49,811 nucleotides of DNA from JAATGA01 sp047605605 (GCA_047605605.1 JASGFG010000020.1:1-49811), one strand, 5' to 3'. Numbered from the stretch's first letter, positions 33,459 through 41,890 are shown. Notes: a model not told the origin generated them from the sequence alone. A program made the numbers and translations.

Positions 33459-33542
33459 TCACATCCGGTCGATAAGGCGCAGGGCACCGGCGAAAAGGCC
33501 GAAGCCCGCCAGACCGAGCGCGAGATAGATGAGGTCTGCCAT
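33459..33542 (-). CDS. Kdp-associated small membrane peptide
   Basis: A 27-residue open frame, MADLIYLALGL...LRLIDRM, predicted to be one membrane helix with charged C-terminal residues. It has a strong ribosome site (GGGAG) and ends 7 bases before the kdpF start, so it is the first translated unit of the kdp operon. I recall similar short frames before kdpF in other bacteria, but I know of no assigned function. It could be an assembly factor or a second KdpF-like subunit. The good ribosome site, hydrophobicity and operon position argue against chance. Confidence 0.7.
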   Translation of the reverse strand: MADLIYLALGLAGFGLFAGALRLIDRM

Positions 33543-33618
33543 CGCAGTCTCCCGCAGTTGTGATGGCAGGGTGATCGCCCAGGGTGGCGTGAAGGCGATA
33601 TGCGAAAGGCGGTGGGGG

Positions 33619-33637
33619 CGCATAAAGATCGCGTAAA
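33619..33637 (-). promoter_or_regulatory. Putative KdpE binding site (direct repeat)
   Basis: On the plus strand CGCATAAA (33619-33626) and CGCGTAAA (33630-33637) are direct repeats with an 11-base period. On the minus strand, in the kdp direction, they read TTTACGCG then TTTATGCG. OmpR-class regulators such as KdpE bind tandem repeats of this spacing. The site is 77-95 bases upstream of the first small kdp gene. Confidence 0.55.
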
Positions 33638-33926
33638 GCGGTCGGCTTTTGGATGGGAGAACAAGGCGCCAATTGCCTAACGGGTGTGCCGGGGCCAGCG
33701 GGGGCGGTGCGCAACCTCGCCGCCCCGCCCCGAACATCAGGGAGCCCGATCCGCGATGATCCGTTCGACCCGCGCAAGGCCCCACGGCATTCCTTCTGCT
33801 GCTCTGCGGTTAGCACCCCGCATCCTTGGTTGCGGGACGCAATGCCCGAACTCGCATCAGGCCAAAACCCACGGGACTGCCGCCCCGCTTGCATTTCATG
33901 CCGTCTGGATGAACGGCCTTGGAACT

Positions 33927-34000
33927 TTCTGCCGCAGAATGGCTCCTGACAGCAGCCCTGTGCAGCAGAAGCCTCTGCGGCCCGCTGACATTCGGCAGAA
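33927..34000. promoter_or_regulatory. Cluster of GCAGAA/TTCTGC dyads
   Basis: TTCTGC-C-GCAGAA is a perfect dyad at 33927-33939. GCAGA and TCTGC pair around four bases at 33965-33978. A third GCAGAA is at 33995-34000 within ATTC-GGCA-GAAT. The three sit just upstream of the AT-rich promoter tract of the hydroxylase operon and may be operator sites for an unidentified regulator. Confidence 0.4.
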
Positions 34001-34005
34001 TCGAC

Positions 34006-34033
34006 TTTCAAAAAAAATATAAATTCCTATAAG
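34006..34033 (+). promoter_or_regulatory. Possible promoter of the hydroxylase operon
   Basis: A TATAAG at 34028-34033 could be a -10, and TTTCAA at 34006-34011 a weak -35 with 16 bases between. The surrounding 40 bases are nearly all A and T. The start codon lies 60 bases downstream after the ribosome site GGAGG. Confidence 0.35.
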
Positions 34034-34093
34034 AAACATATTCAGGATTCGGTTGCCGGAGGAGGGCAGCCGGGCTTGAGCGGAGGAACAGAG

Positions 34094-35800
34094 ATGGCGA
34101 GTCCGAAAATCGTGATCGTCGGTGCGGGGCCGACCGGCCTTGTAAGCGCCTGCCTTCTGCGGCTGCGCGGCTATGACCCGATCGTTCTGGAAAAGAGGCC
34201 GACTTCGGCCAGCCTGCCCGCAGCCCATGTCATCAATATCCGCACGCTCGAGGTGTTTGCCGAGATCGGCGTCGTCGAACGTGTGCTGGCCGAGGCCGAC
34301 AAGGACGCTTTCAGCGGCTATGTCTCCTGGGTCGAAAGCATGGCGGGGCGGGAATTCGGCCTGTTCAAGATGGTCGGGACCGAAGTCGGCGGCGACAGAC
34401 CGCTTGCCGCGTTCCAGCCCGCCAACATCCCCCAGAACCGGGTCGAGGCGCTGCTGCTGTCGCGGCTGCGCGAACTGGGCGGCGAGGTGCGCTTTGGTCA
34501 TTGCGTGACAGCGGCTAGCCAGCGCGGCGGCCAGGTGAATGTCACCGTGCAAACCGATGCCGGGGTCGACGAGATTGTCGCCGACTGGGTCATCGGCTGT
34601 GACGGGGCCGGCAGCACCATCCGGCGCGCGGCGGGGATAGAGATGATCGGGCCGCGCTCGCTTGCCCGCTTCATGACCATCTATTTCACCGCCAATGTCG
34701 ATCACCTGCTCAAAGGCCGGTATGGCATCCTTTACTGGATCTGCGGACCCGAGGCACGGGGCGTGTTCATCAGCTTCGACCCCGCCTCGCGGCATTGGGC
34801 GATGCTAGTGCCGATCGGCGACCTGCCGCTGGAAACCTTTGACGCGGCGCAGGCGGGCAGGATCGTGCAGAAGGCCATCGGCGACGACACCGTGCCGATC
34901 ACGATCGACGGGCTGTCCGGCTGGAACATGAGCGCGCAGGTCGCCGATGCCTATCGCCGCGAGCGGATCATCCTGGCGGGCGATGCCTGCCACCGCTTTC
35001 CCCCAACCGGCGGTCTGGGGCTGAATACCGGGGTGCAGGATGCGCAGAACCTGGTGTGGAAGCTTGACGCCGTTATCCGCGGCCGCGCACCGGAGACGCT
35101 TCTGGACAGCTATCAGCAGGAACGCCAGCCCATCGCCCAGCACAACACCGATCACAGCGTCAGCAACATGACCAACATGGTGATGATCGACGAGGCTCTG
35201 GGGTTTGCGACTTTGGCGCCGATCATGGCCGGGGCGGGGAAGGGTCCGCGCCAGACCTGGCCTGCCGAACTGGTCGGCACCGATGGCGCCACCCCCGAGG
35301 CCGCGGCAAAGCGCGCGCGGATTCAGGCCGCCATCGACGCGCAGGCGCCGCATTTCTCGCATGGGGCCGAGGTCGATCTGGGCTTCGTCTATGCCGAAGG
35401 CGCGATCCTGCGGGACCAGGCAAGGCCCGGCGGCTCTGCCTCGTCGGGGGCGCGTGTGGGTGGGCGGCTGCCTTTCGCCAGTGCCAGCCCCGGCTTTGCC
35501 GGTTCGACCCTGGCCGATGTCGAGCCAGAGGGGCTGACGCTGTTCGCCAACGGGCCGGGGTGGGAGGACGCCGCCGCCGCGGCTGGTCGCCTGGCCGACC
35601 TGCCCGTGGCGTTGCGGCCCTTGCAGAAATACGGCCGCCATGCCGCCGCGATCATGGCGGTGCCCGAAGGGGGGGCCGTCATCGTGCGCCCCGACGGCCA
35701 TGTGGTCTGGCGGACCGAGGGCCGCTCGGCGGACGCCGTGCAGAAACTGATCGAGGCACTGGCCGCGAGCCATGGCCGGGCCGTCGTCGCCCCCGCCTGA
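34094..35800 (+). CDS. FAD-dependent aromatic hydroxylase (PheA/TfdB/MhpA-type monooxygenase)
   Basis: A 568-residue class A flavoprotein monooxygenase that would add a hydroxyl group to an aromatic ring using NAD(P)H and O2. FAD/NAD motifs are in order: GAGPTG at residues 10-15, the DG motif in IGCDGAGSTIRR, and the GD motif in LAGDACHRFPPTGGLGLNTGVQDAQNL. A C-terminal thioredoxin-like region follows, as in phenol hydroxylases. The ATG at 34094 follows GGAGG; a TTG 18 bases upstream is less likely. It heads an operon with an MFS carrier and an extradiol dioxygenase, so its product is probably a catechol-like diol. Substrate unknown. Confidence 0.88.
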   Translation: MASPKIVIVGAGPTGLVSACLLRLRGYDPIVLEKRPTSASLPAAHVINIRTLEVFAEIGVVERVLAEADKDAFSGYVSWVESMAGREFGLFKMVGTEVGGDRPLAAFQPANIPQNRVEALLLSRLRELGGEVRFGHCVTAASQRGGQVNVTVQTDAGVDEIVADWVIGCDGAGSTIRRAAGIEMIGPRSLARFMTIYFTANVDHLLKGRYGILYWICGPEARGVFISFDPASRHWAMLVPIGDLPLETFDAAQAGRIVQKAIGDDTVPITIDGLSGWNMSAQVADAYRRERIILAGDACHRFPPTGGLGLNTGVQDAQNLVWKLDAVIRGRAPETLLDSYQQERQPIAQHNTDHSVSNMTNMVMIDEALGFATLAPIMAGAGKGPRQTWPAELVGTDGATPEAAAKRARIQAAIDAQAPHFSHGAEVDLGFVYAEGAILRDQARPGGSASSGARVGGRLPFASASPGFAGSTLADVEPEGLTLFANGPGWEDAAAAAGRLADLPVALRPLQKYGRHAAAIMAVPEGGAVIVRPDGHVVWRTEGRSADAVQKLIEALAASHGRAVVAPA

Positions 35801-35885
35801 AGCCGCCATCGTACACTGCCTGCCCGTCCGCGGATACCCGCGGCCGAGGGTGGCATCCCGTATCTTCCATCGGAGAGGAGCCGAA

Positions 35886-37103
35886 ATGGACAGACAACCG
35901 GTCAGCCCGGGGCGCGAATTCGCCGCCGTGGCCATACTATCCTTGGGATTTGGCATGGTCGGCATCGACCGCTACATGATCTCGACGCTTTTTCCCGTCA
36001 TCGCCGAGGATCTGCACCTGGACTATGGCGCCATCGGCACCATCACCGGCGTTCTGTCGATTGCCTGGGGCCTTTCAGCACTGTTCATGGGCAAAGTGAT
36101 CGACCGTCTGGGGCCGCGGCCGGTGCTGTTCGGCTCGCTGCTGGCCTTTGGCGTGCTTCTGGGGTTCAGCGGCTTTGCGGCGGGGCTGGCGGGGCTGCTG
36201 ATCATCCGCATCCTGATCGGGCTGGCGGATGGCGCCTATGCTCCGGCGTCGATTGTCGCCACCATGGCGGTTTCGCCGCCACAGCGGCGCGGGCGCAACA
36301 TCGGCCTGCAACAGATGATGGCCCTGCTGTTCGGCTTTGGGGTCGTGCCGCTGGCCATTCCGCAACTGCTCAAGGTGATGGACTGGCGCGGGATCTTCCT
36401 GCTGTTCGTGATCCCGGCCATTGCGCTGGCGATCCTGACGTGGCGCATCCTGCCTGCCCGCGTCGCCCCCGCCGCCGCGGCAGGAGCCGATGCTGCCAAC
36501 TGGCGCAGCGCGCTTGCCTCGGGCAATATCCGTCTTGGCATGGGGCTGATGCTGTGCTGGCTGGCCTGCCTGATCACGCTGGGGGCCTTCATGCCGTCCT
36601 ATCTGACCAACGTGCTGGAAATGCCGATCGAACGGATGGGGTTCGTCATGTCGGCCATCGGCATCGGCGGCACCATCGGCACGATCATTCTGCCGTGGCT
36701 GTCGGACAAGATCGGCATCAAGGCGGTGATGATGGGTGGCGCCTCTGTCACGGTGGTGGCACTGGTCGTGCTGAACCTTGCGGGCAATGCGCCGCTGCTG
36801 CTTTTCGCCTGCCTTTTCGTCGCCATCTTCTGTGTCATGGCGCTGATCACGCTGACGGTTGGACCCCTGGTCGCGCTGAGCGTCCCACATGGCCAGATGG
36901 CGACCGCCCTGGGTCTGATCGTCGCCACGGGCGAGCTGTTCGGCGGCGGCGTCGCCCCGATCCTGCTGGGCCATGCTGCAGATGCCTTTGGCCTGCACCA
37001 TGTGCTTTACGTGCCGGTTGCAGCCATCGTGGTGGCGCTTGTGCTGGCCAGCCGCCTGAAACTGCCACAACCCGTCGGCGCCACCGTGCCGGGGATCGCC
37101 TGA
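35886..37103 (+). CDS. MFS transporter (aromatic acid/anion family)
   Basis: A 405-residue major facilitator with about 12 hydrophobic segments. GKVIDRLGPRP near residue 75 matches the loop 2-3 motif DxxGxR, here with Arg-Leu-Gly. It lies between the hydroxylase and dioxygenase genes, so it probably imports the aromatic substrate. The start at 35886 follows GGAGAGGAG. An upstream in-frame start at 35772 would overlap the hydroxylase gene and add non-hydrophobic residues, so I rejected it. Confidence 0.87.
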   Translation: MDRQPVSPGREFAAVAILSLGFGMVGIDRYMISTLFPVIAEDLHLDYGAIGTITGVLSIAWGLSALFMGKVIDRLGPRPVLFGSLLAFGVLLGFSGFAAGLAGLLIIRILIGLADGAYAPASIVATMAVSPPQRRGRNIGLQQMMALLFGFGVVPLAIPQLLKVMDWRGIFLLFVIPAIALAILTWRILPARVAPAAAAGADAANWRSALASGNIRLGMGLMLCWLACLITLGAFMPSYLTNVLEMPIERMGFVMSAIGIGGTIGTIILPWLSDKIGIKAVMMGGASVTVVALVVLNLAGNAPLLLFACLFVAIFCVMALITLTVGPLVALSVPHGQMATALGLIVATGELFGGGVAPILLGHAADAFGLHHVLYVPVAAIVVALVLASRLKLPQPVGATVPGIA

Positions 37104-37127
37104 ACCCTTCCGAGAAAGGAAAACACC

Positions 37128-37742
37128 ATGACCGATACCCTGACCCCCTCGGATGCAGTCAAAGTCCCCGTGCTGCACCATGTCACGCTCAAGACGGGTC
37201 GCCTGCAGGAGATGATCGACTGGTATGGCAACCTGGTCGACCTGAAACCCCTGCATCAGTTCGAGGGCGGCGCCTGGCTCACCAATGACCGCGCCAACCA
37301 CCGCATCGCCTTTCTGGCCACGCCCGACATCATCGACGACCCCGATTTCCGCATCCACAACGGCATGCACCATTCGGCATTTGAATACGACAGCATGGAC
37401 GACCTGCTGCTGACGTGGGAGCGGCTGAAGGCGCAGGGCATCGTCCCGCATTTCGCCGTCGACCACGGGCTGACGACCTCGTTCTACTATGCCGACCCCG
37501 ACGGCAATTCTGTCGAGCTGCAATTCGACAATTTCGGCGACTGGGAGAAATCGTCGGAGTTCATGCGGAACTCGCCCGATTTCGCCGCCAACCCGATCGG
37601 CCATCCGGTAAGCCCGCGCAAGATGATTGAGGCGCGCCGCGCCGGGATTCCGGTGGCCGAGGTCCAGCGCCGCGCCTATGCCGGGGAATATCTGCCCGAC
37701 GACGATCAGGTGATGGACGCCCGTTTCGGTGCGGCGAGCTGA
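37128..37742 (+). CDS. Short VOC-family extradiol ring-cleavage dioxygenase
   Basis: A 204-residue single-module vicinal-oxygen-chelate protein. The extradiol signature is matched exactly: Val-Asp-His113, five residues, Phe-Tyr, two residues, Asp-Pro-x-Gly, three residues, Glu130. With His18 and His82 this gives a His, His, Glu metal site plus the acid/base His113 and the conserved Tyr. It would open a catechol-like ring next to the hydroxyls (meta cleavage). Classical BphC/XylE enzymes have two VOC modules and about 290-310 residues, so this is a short type. It follows the MFS gene and has a good ribosome site (AAAGGAA). Confidence 0.85.
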   Translation: MTDTLTPSDAVKVPVLHHVTLKTGRLQEMIDWYGNLVDLKPLHQFEGGAWLTNDRANHRIAFLATPDIIDDPDFRIHNGMHHSAFEYDSMDDLLLTWERLKAQGIVPHFAVDHGLTTSFYYADPDGNSVELQFDNFGDWEKSSEFMRNSPDFAANPIGHPVSPRKMIEARRAGIPVAEVQRRAYAGEYLPDDDQVMDARFGAAS

Positions 37743-37745
37743 GCC

Positions 37746-38978
37746 ATGCAGGCGGCGGCGGCCGACCGCTGGCTGTTGCTGGCCGGGGTCTGGCTGATCT
37801 ATCTGATGTTCGGGCTGGTGACGGCGGGGCTTGCCCCTCTGGTCGGCTCGATCTCCGCCGATCTGGCGATGGGTCCGGGTGCCATGGGTATGGTCATGGG
37901 CACCTGGCCGCTGGCCTATGTGGTCGCCTCGCTGCCGGGGGGCGCGCTGCTGGATCGGATCGGCACCCGACGGGGAGTGCTGCTCGCCGTAGGGCTGATG
38001 ATCCTTTCGACCCTGTGGCGCGCCGTGGCGGGCGGCCCGTGGTCCATGACCGCGGCGGTGGCGCTGTTCGGGCTGGGCGGGCCGCTGATCTCGGTCGGGG
38101 CGCCCAAACTGATCGCGCGGCTGTTTCAGGGGCGCGCCCGCGGCCTTGCCATGGGCATCTATATCACCGGTCCCTATCTGGGCGGCGTGCTGGCGTTGGG
38201 GTTGACGAACGGCTTTTTGCTGCCGCTTGTCGGCGGATCATGGCGCGGCGTGATGTTCGTCCATGCCGGGTTGATCGCCGGGTCGGGGCTGGTCTGGCTT
38301 GCGCTGTCGAGGCGGCCCGCAATCCGCGAGATGACCGCGCCGCAGGGGCCGGGCGCCGCCATTCCGCCCCCGATGCAGGTTCTGCGCGGGCTTGCCGCCT
38401 CGTCCGAGGTGCGGCGGATCCTTGCCATGGCCATTTCCATCTTTACGATGATCCACGCATTGAACAACTGGCTGCCGACGCTGCTGGAGGCGAAGGGCAT
38501 GGACCCTGCCGCCGCGGGCTGGTGGTCGGCGATGCCCACCGCCGTGGGGGTCGTCGCGGCGCTGATCCTGCCCCGACTGGCCGAGAAACGGCTGCTGGCG
38601 ATGATGGCCGGCCTTGCCGTGTCGATGCTGCTGGCCACTCTGCTGCTGCACCTGCCGCCCGGGCTCTGGCTGGCATCGGGGCTGGTTGCCCAAGGGGTGG
38701 CGCGCGGCACGATGATGACGGTGGCGATGATGCTGCTGATGGACAGCCGTGACGTGCCCGTCGACCGGCTGGGCCTTGCGGGCGGGCTGTTCTTTTCGGT
38801 AGCCCAGCTTGGCGGAGCATTGGGGCCGGCGCTGTTCGGCCTTTTGCGTCAGGCGAGCGGCGGCTTCGACCTGCCGCTGATGCTGCTGAGCGCCCTGTGC
38901 TGCCTGTTGCTGGTCCAGGTGGCAAGGATGCGGCGTTTGCGCCTTTCCCGTTCGGGAAACCCCGCGACTGCGCCGTGA
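37746..38978 (+). CDS. MFS transporter (CynX/NimT-like)
   Basis: A 410-residue major facilitator with about 12 hydrophobic segments; GGALLDRIGTRRG near residue 65 is the loop 2-3 motif. It starts 3 bases after the dioxygenase stop, so it belongs to the same transcript. Two carriers in one operon suggest uptake of two related substrates, or uptake plus efflux. It ends just before the convergent Lrp-family gene. Confidence 0.85.
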   Translation: MQAAAADRWLLLAGVWLIYLMFGLVTAGLAPLVGSISADLAMGPGAMGMVMGTWPLAYVVASLPGGALLDRIGTRRGVLLAVGLMILSTLWRAVAGGPWSMTAAVALFGLGGPLISVGAPKLIARLFQGRARGLAMGIYITGPYLGGVLALGLTNGFLLPLVGGSWRGVMFVHAGLIAGSGLVWLALSRRPAIREMTAPQGPGAAIPPPMQVLRGLAASSEVRRILAMAISIFTMIHALNNWLPTLLEAKGMDPAAAGWWSAMPTAVGVVAALILPRLAEKRLLAMMAGLAVSMLLATLLLHLPPGLWLASGLVAQGVARGTMMTVAMMLLMDSRDVPVDRLGLAGGLFFSVAQLGGALGPALFGLLRQASGGFDLPLMLLSALCCLLLVQVARMRRLRLSRSGNPATAP

Positions 38979-39012
38979 CCACCGGCTTTCTGCGGGGGCG
39001 CGCCCGCACAAT

Positions 39013-39486
39013 CTAGGGGCTTAGCGGCAGCGCGGTCTTGTAGGTCACCTGCTTCAGCGCAAAGCTTGAACGGATGTTCGCCACGCCCGGAATCGTCGTC
39101 AAGTCCCGCACGATGAAATTCTGCAATGCCTCGACATCTGCGACCACCACCCGCACCAGATAATCGCTGTCGCCGCTCATCAGGTAGCATTCCATCACTT
39201 CGGGAAAGGTGCGGATGCGCGTCTCGAACACGCCCAGCATCTTTTCCGCCTGCCGCTCCAGCGTGATCTGGATGAAGACCGTGATGGTCAGGCCCAGTGC
39301 CTCGGGCGAAACCAGACCGACATAGCCTTTGAGGATGCCGTCGCGTTCCAGCTGCTTGACGCGCGCCAAGCAGGGCGAGGCCGACAACCCGACCTTGGCG
39401 GCCAGATCCACGTTGGTCTGTTTGCTGTCACGCTGGAGCTCGGCCAGAATCCGCCGGTCTATCGCGTCGATTTTTCTACGGTTCAT
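39013..39486 (-). CDS. Lrp/AsnC-family transcriptional regulator
   Basis: A 157-residue regulator. The N-terminal helix-turn-helix (NVDLAAKVGLSASPCLARVKQLERDG, about residues 26-51) is followed by an AsnC ligand domain (MECYLMSGDSDYLVRVVVADVEALQNFI). I chose the ATG at 39486, which follows GGGAGG. A longer frame starting at 39564 adds an atypical arginine-rich leader. It is divergent from the SnoaL/FAH/BKACE operon across an AT-rich promoter, so it probably controls that operon and itself. Ligand unknown. Confidence 0.9.
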   Translation of the reverse strand: MNRRKIDAIDRRILAELQRDSKQTNVDLAAKVGLSASPCLARVKQLERDGILKGYVGLVSPEALGLTITVFIQITLERQAEKMLGVFETRIRTFPEVMECYLMSGDSDYLVRVVVADVEALQNFIVRDLTTIPGVANIRSSFALKQVTYKTALPLSP

Positions 39487-39613
39487 GGCCTTTCCCTCCC
39501 CTTCGCGCGGCATGGTCTGCCGCCGCAGCCGCCCCGGCGGCAAGATATACCGCGCCACACCCACAAGCCGTATAGGTGAATATTACTACTTTCCAGCAAA
39601 ATTTATATTTTTA

Positions 39614-39642
39614 TTGACAGGTGAGAGGACGGCTCGCATAAC
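39614..39642 (+). promoter_or_regulatory. Sigma-70-type promoter of the SnoaL/FAH/BKACE operon
   Basis: A perfect TTGACA (39614-39619), a 17-base spacer and CATAAC (39637-39642, four of six to consensus). Transcription would start about 20 bases before the ATG at 39669. The 30 bases upstream are very AT-rich, which would suit binding by the divergently encoded Lrp-family protein. Confidence 0.6.
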
Positions 39643-39668
39643 CTGCTGATGATGAGGGGGAAACGATC

Positions 39669-40061
39669 ATGGACACGACCGCGATTCCTGCGATTGAAGA
39701 GGCCGAACGCCAGCGCTGCGCGGCCCTGATGGATGGGCGCACCGATGCCCTGGCCGACATGCTGACCAATGATCTGGTGCATATCCACCTGACCGGCCAG
39801 ATCGACGACAAGGACGGCTATCTGGCGGGTGTGCGTGGCAAGTATCAGTTCCGCGATGTCCGGCGCGGGCCTTTGAACATCCGGGTCTGGGGCGACAGCG
39901 CGGTCGTGGTCGGGCCGTTGAGCCAGCAGATCGTGGTGAAAGAAACCGGCGCTGTTCATGACATCCGCGCCGTGACCACCCAGACCTGGCACCGCGTCGG
40001 AGACAGATGGCTTCAGGGCACCTGTCACAACGCCCCCCTCACCACTCCCGCCGGACGCTGA
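39669..40061 (+). CDS. SnoaL/DUF4440-like (NTF2-fold) protein
   Basis: A 130-residue protein with the NTF2-like pattern: an N-terminal helix with ERQRCAALMDGRTDALADMLTNDLVHIHLTGQI, then alternating strands ending in TQTWHRVGDRWLQGTCHNAPL. This fold includes ketosteroid isomerases, dehydratases and ring-hydroxylase small subunits. It starts an operon with the FAH-family and BKACE genes and lies 3 bases before the FAH gene. An isomerase or hydratase step in the pathway is plausible, but no catalytic residues can be assigned. Confidence 0.75.
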   Translation: MDTTAIPAIEEAERQRCAALMDGRTDALADMLTNDLVHIHLTGQIDDKDGYLAGVRGKYQFRDVRRGPLNIRVWGDSAVVVGPLSQQIVVKETGAVHDIRAVTTQTWHRVGDRWLQGTCHNAPLTTPAGR

Positions 40062-40064
40062 GCC

Positions 40065-40952
40065 ATGCCCGTTGCCGTATTTTCGCAAGCCTCGGGCCCC
40101 CGCCGTCTTGGTAAGGTTTTCAAGGACCACCTGATCGACCTGTCGGTGGCGGCCCCGGCGCTGCCGCGCGACATCCTGGGGTTTCTGACCGCGGGTCAGG
40201 CCGCGCTTGACACCTTTCACGCGCTTGGCTCCGACAGTCCCGGACAGATCGCGCTGGCCGATGTCACGCTGCACGCCCCCGTGGATCGGCCCGAGAAATT
40301 CCTGGCGATCGGCATGAACTATGCCGACCACGCCGCCGAGGCGCGCGCAGCCGGGATTGACACGCCGCAATGGCAGGTCTGGTTCAACAAGCAGGTTTCC
40401 TGCATCAACGATCCCTTCGCCCCCGTCGTCGCGCCCCGCGTGTCCGAAAAGCTGGATTACGAGGCCGAACTGGCCGTGGTCATCGGCCGGCGATGCCGCT
40501 ATCTGACGCCGGACCAGGCCCCGGCCGTGGTGGCGGGCTATCTGGTCGCCAATGACGTTTCCGCCCGCGACTGGCAGATGCGCACCGGCACGATCACGCT
40601 GGGCAAATCCTTTGACACGCATGGGCCGCTTGGCCCCTGGCTGACGCTGGCGGACGAAATCGCCGATCCCCATGCGCTCGACATCCGCATGTATGTGAAT
40701 GGCGAACTGCGCCAGAGCGGGAATACCCGCCACCTGATCCATGATGTCTGGCAGCAGATCGCCTATCTGTCGCAGGTCATGACGCTGAAACCCGGCGATG
40801 TGCTGGCGACCGGCACGCCCGCGGGGGTCGGCGCGGCGATGAAGCCGCCGGTCTTTCTGCGGCCCGGCGATGTGATGCGCGCCGAAATCGCGGGACTGGG
40901 CCATATCGAAAACCGCATCATCGCCGATGACGGCCAGGGGAACAGCCAATGA
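40065..40952 (+). CDS. Fumarylacetoacetate hydrolase (FAH)-family enzyme
   Basis: A 295-residue FAH-family protein with a short N-terminal domain and the catalytic FAH fold from about residue 75. The family stretches FLAIGMNYADHAAE, LDYEAELAVVIG (metal-ligand Glu-x-Glu) and GYLVANDVSARDWQM are clear, with DVLATGTPAGVG near the C-terminus. Members hydrolyse acylpyruvates such as fumarylpyruvate or isomerise/decarboxylate meta-cleavage products. In this island it would split the ring-opened product and release pyruvate or a keto acid. The stop overlaps the BKACE start by 4 bases. Confidence 0.88.
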   Translation: MPVAVFSQASGPRRLGKVFKDHLIDLSVAAPALPRDILGFLTAGQAALDTFHALGSDSPGQIALADVTLHAPVDRPEKFLAIGMNYADHAAEARAAGIDTPQWQVWFNKQVSCINDPFAPVVAPRVSEKLDYEAELAVVIGRRCRYLTPDQAPAVVAGYLVANDVSARDWQMRTGTITLGKSFDTHGPLGPWLTLADEIADPHALDIRMYVNGELRQSGNTRHLIHDVWQQIAYLSQVMTLKPGDVLATGTPAGVGAAMKPPVFLRPGDVMRAEIAGLGHIENRIIADDGQGNSQ

Positions 40953-41890
40953 GCGTTTCAAGCACCGGAAAGGTCATCATCACCTGCGCCGTCACCGGGG
41001 GCATCCACACTCCCAGCATGTCGGACGCGCTGCCGTGGAAGCCCGACGACATCGCCCGTCAGGCCATTGACGCGGCCGAGGCCGGGGCGGCCATCCTGCA
41101 CCTGCATGCCCGTGACCCGCAAGACGGCCGGCCCAGCCCGGCCACCGATGTGTTCATGCAGTTCCTGCCCCGGATCAAGCAATCCACCGATGCGGTGATC
41201 AACATCACCACCGGCGGCGGGTTGAGCATGACCGTCGAGGAACGGCTGCAAGCCCCGCTGGCCACCGCGCCCGAGATGTGTTCGCTGAACATGGGCTCGA
41301 TGAACTTTGCCATCCATCCAATGGCGGCAAAGGATCGCGCGTGGAAATTCGACTGGGAGAAACCCTATCTCCTAGGAACCGAAGACTTCATTTTCCGCAA
41401 TACGTTTCGTGATATAGCCCGCATCCTTCAGATGCTGGGCGAGGAGCACGGCACCCGGTTCGAGCATGAATGCTATGACGTCGGCCATCTTTACAATCTG
41501 GCGCATTTTGTTGACCGCGGCCTCGTGAAGCCGCCGTTCTTCGTGCAGATGATCTTCGGTATCCTTGGCGGCATCGGCTCGTCGGTGGAAAACATGGTGT
41601 TCATGAAGGAAACGGCCGACAGGCTTTTCGGCTCGGACTACCGCTGGTCGGTGCTTTCGGCGGGCAAGACCCAGATGCAGTTCGCCACGCAGGCGGCGAT
41701 CATGGGCGGCAATGTCCGCGTCGGGCTGGAGGACAGCCTGTATATCGGGCGCGGCAAGCTTGCCACGTCGAATGCCGAACAGGTCGCCAAGATCCGCCGC
41801 ATCGTCGAGGAACTGGGTCTGGAAATCGCCACCCCCGCCGAAGCGCGCGAGATGCTGGCGCTGAAGGGTGCGGATCAGGTGAATTTCTGA
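40949..41890 (+). CDS. BKACE-family (DUF849) beta-keto acid cleavage enzyme
   Basis: A 313-residue Zn-dependent TIM-barrel enzyme. Members condense a beta-keto acid with acetyl-CoA to give acetoacetate and a new CoA ester. The Zn ligands His51 and His53 are in ILHLHARDP, and the conserved Glu is in VRVGLEDSLY near residue 260. NITTGGG near 89 is the substrate loop. Its start overlaps the FAH stop (ATGA). A BKACE enzyme directly after an FAH hydrolase suggests the pathway yields a beta-keto acid. Substrate group not determinable here. Confidence 0.9.
   Translation: MSVSSTGKVIITCAVTGGIHTPSMSDALPWKPDDIARQAIDAAEAGAAILHLHARDPQDGRPSPATDVFMQFLPRIKQSTDAVINITTGGGLSMTVEERLQAPLATAPEMCSLNMGSMNFAIHPMAAKDRAWKFDWEKPYLLGTEDFIFRNTFRDIARILQMLGEEHGTRFEHECYDVGHLYNLAHFVDRGLVKPPFFVQMIFGILGGIGSSVENMVFMKETADRLFGSDYRWSVLSAGKTQMQFATQAAIMGGNVRVGLEDSLYIGRGKLATSNAEQVAKIRRIVEELGLEIATPAEAREMLALKGADQVNF

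Larger units (their letters stand above)
33543..34093. other. Divergent spacer between the kdp operon and the hydroxylase operon
   Basis: About 550 bases with no recognisable protein; frames on both strands here lack family character. Near the kdp side is a direct repeat resembling a KdpE site (33619-33637). Near the hydroxylase side are GCAGAA/TTCTGC dyads (33927-34000) and then a very AT-rich tract (34006-34048) that stands out from the GC-rich background and probably holds the hydroxylase promoter. A small stem, CCCGCA with TGCGGG, lies near 33820. Confidence 0.65.

Noticed and set aside
33397..34011. Open frames across the kdp/hydroxylase spacer as a real gene
   Set aside because: The translations are low in hydrophobic residues, irregular and without motifs; only the two tiny membrane peptides at its left edge are convincing.
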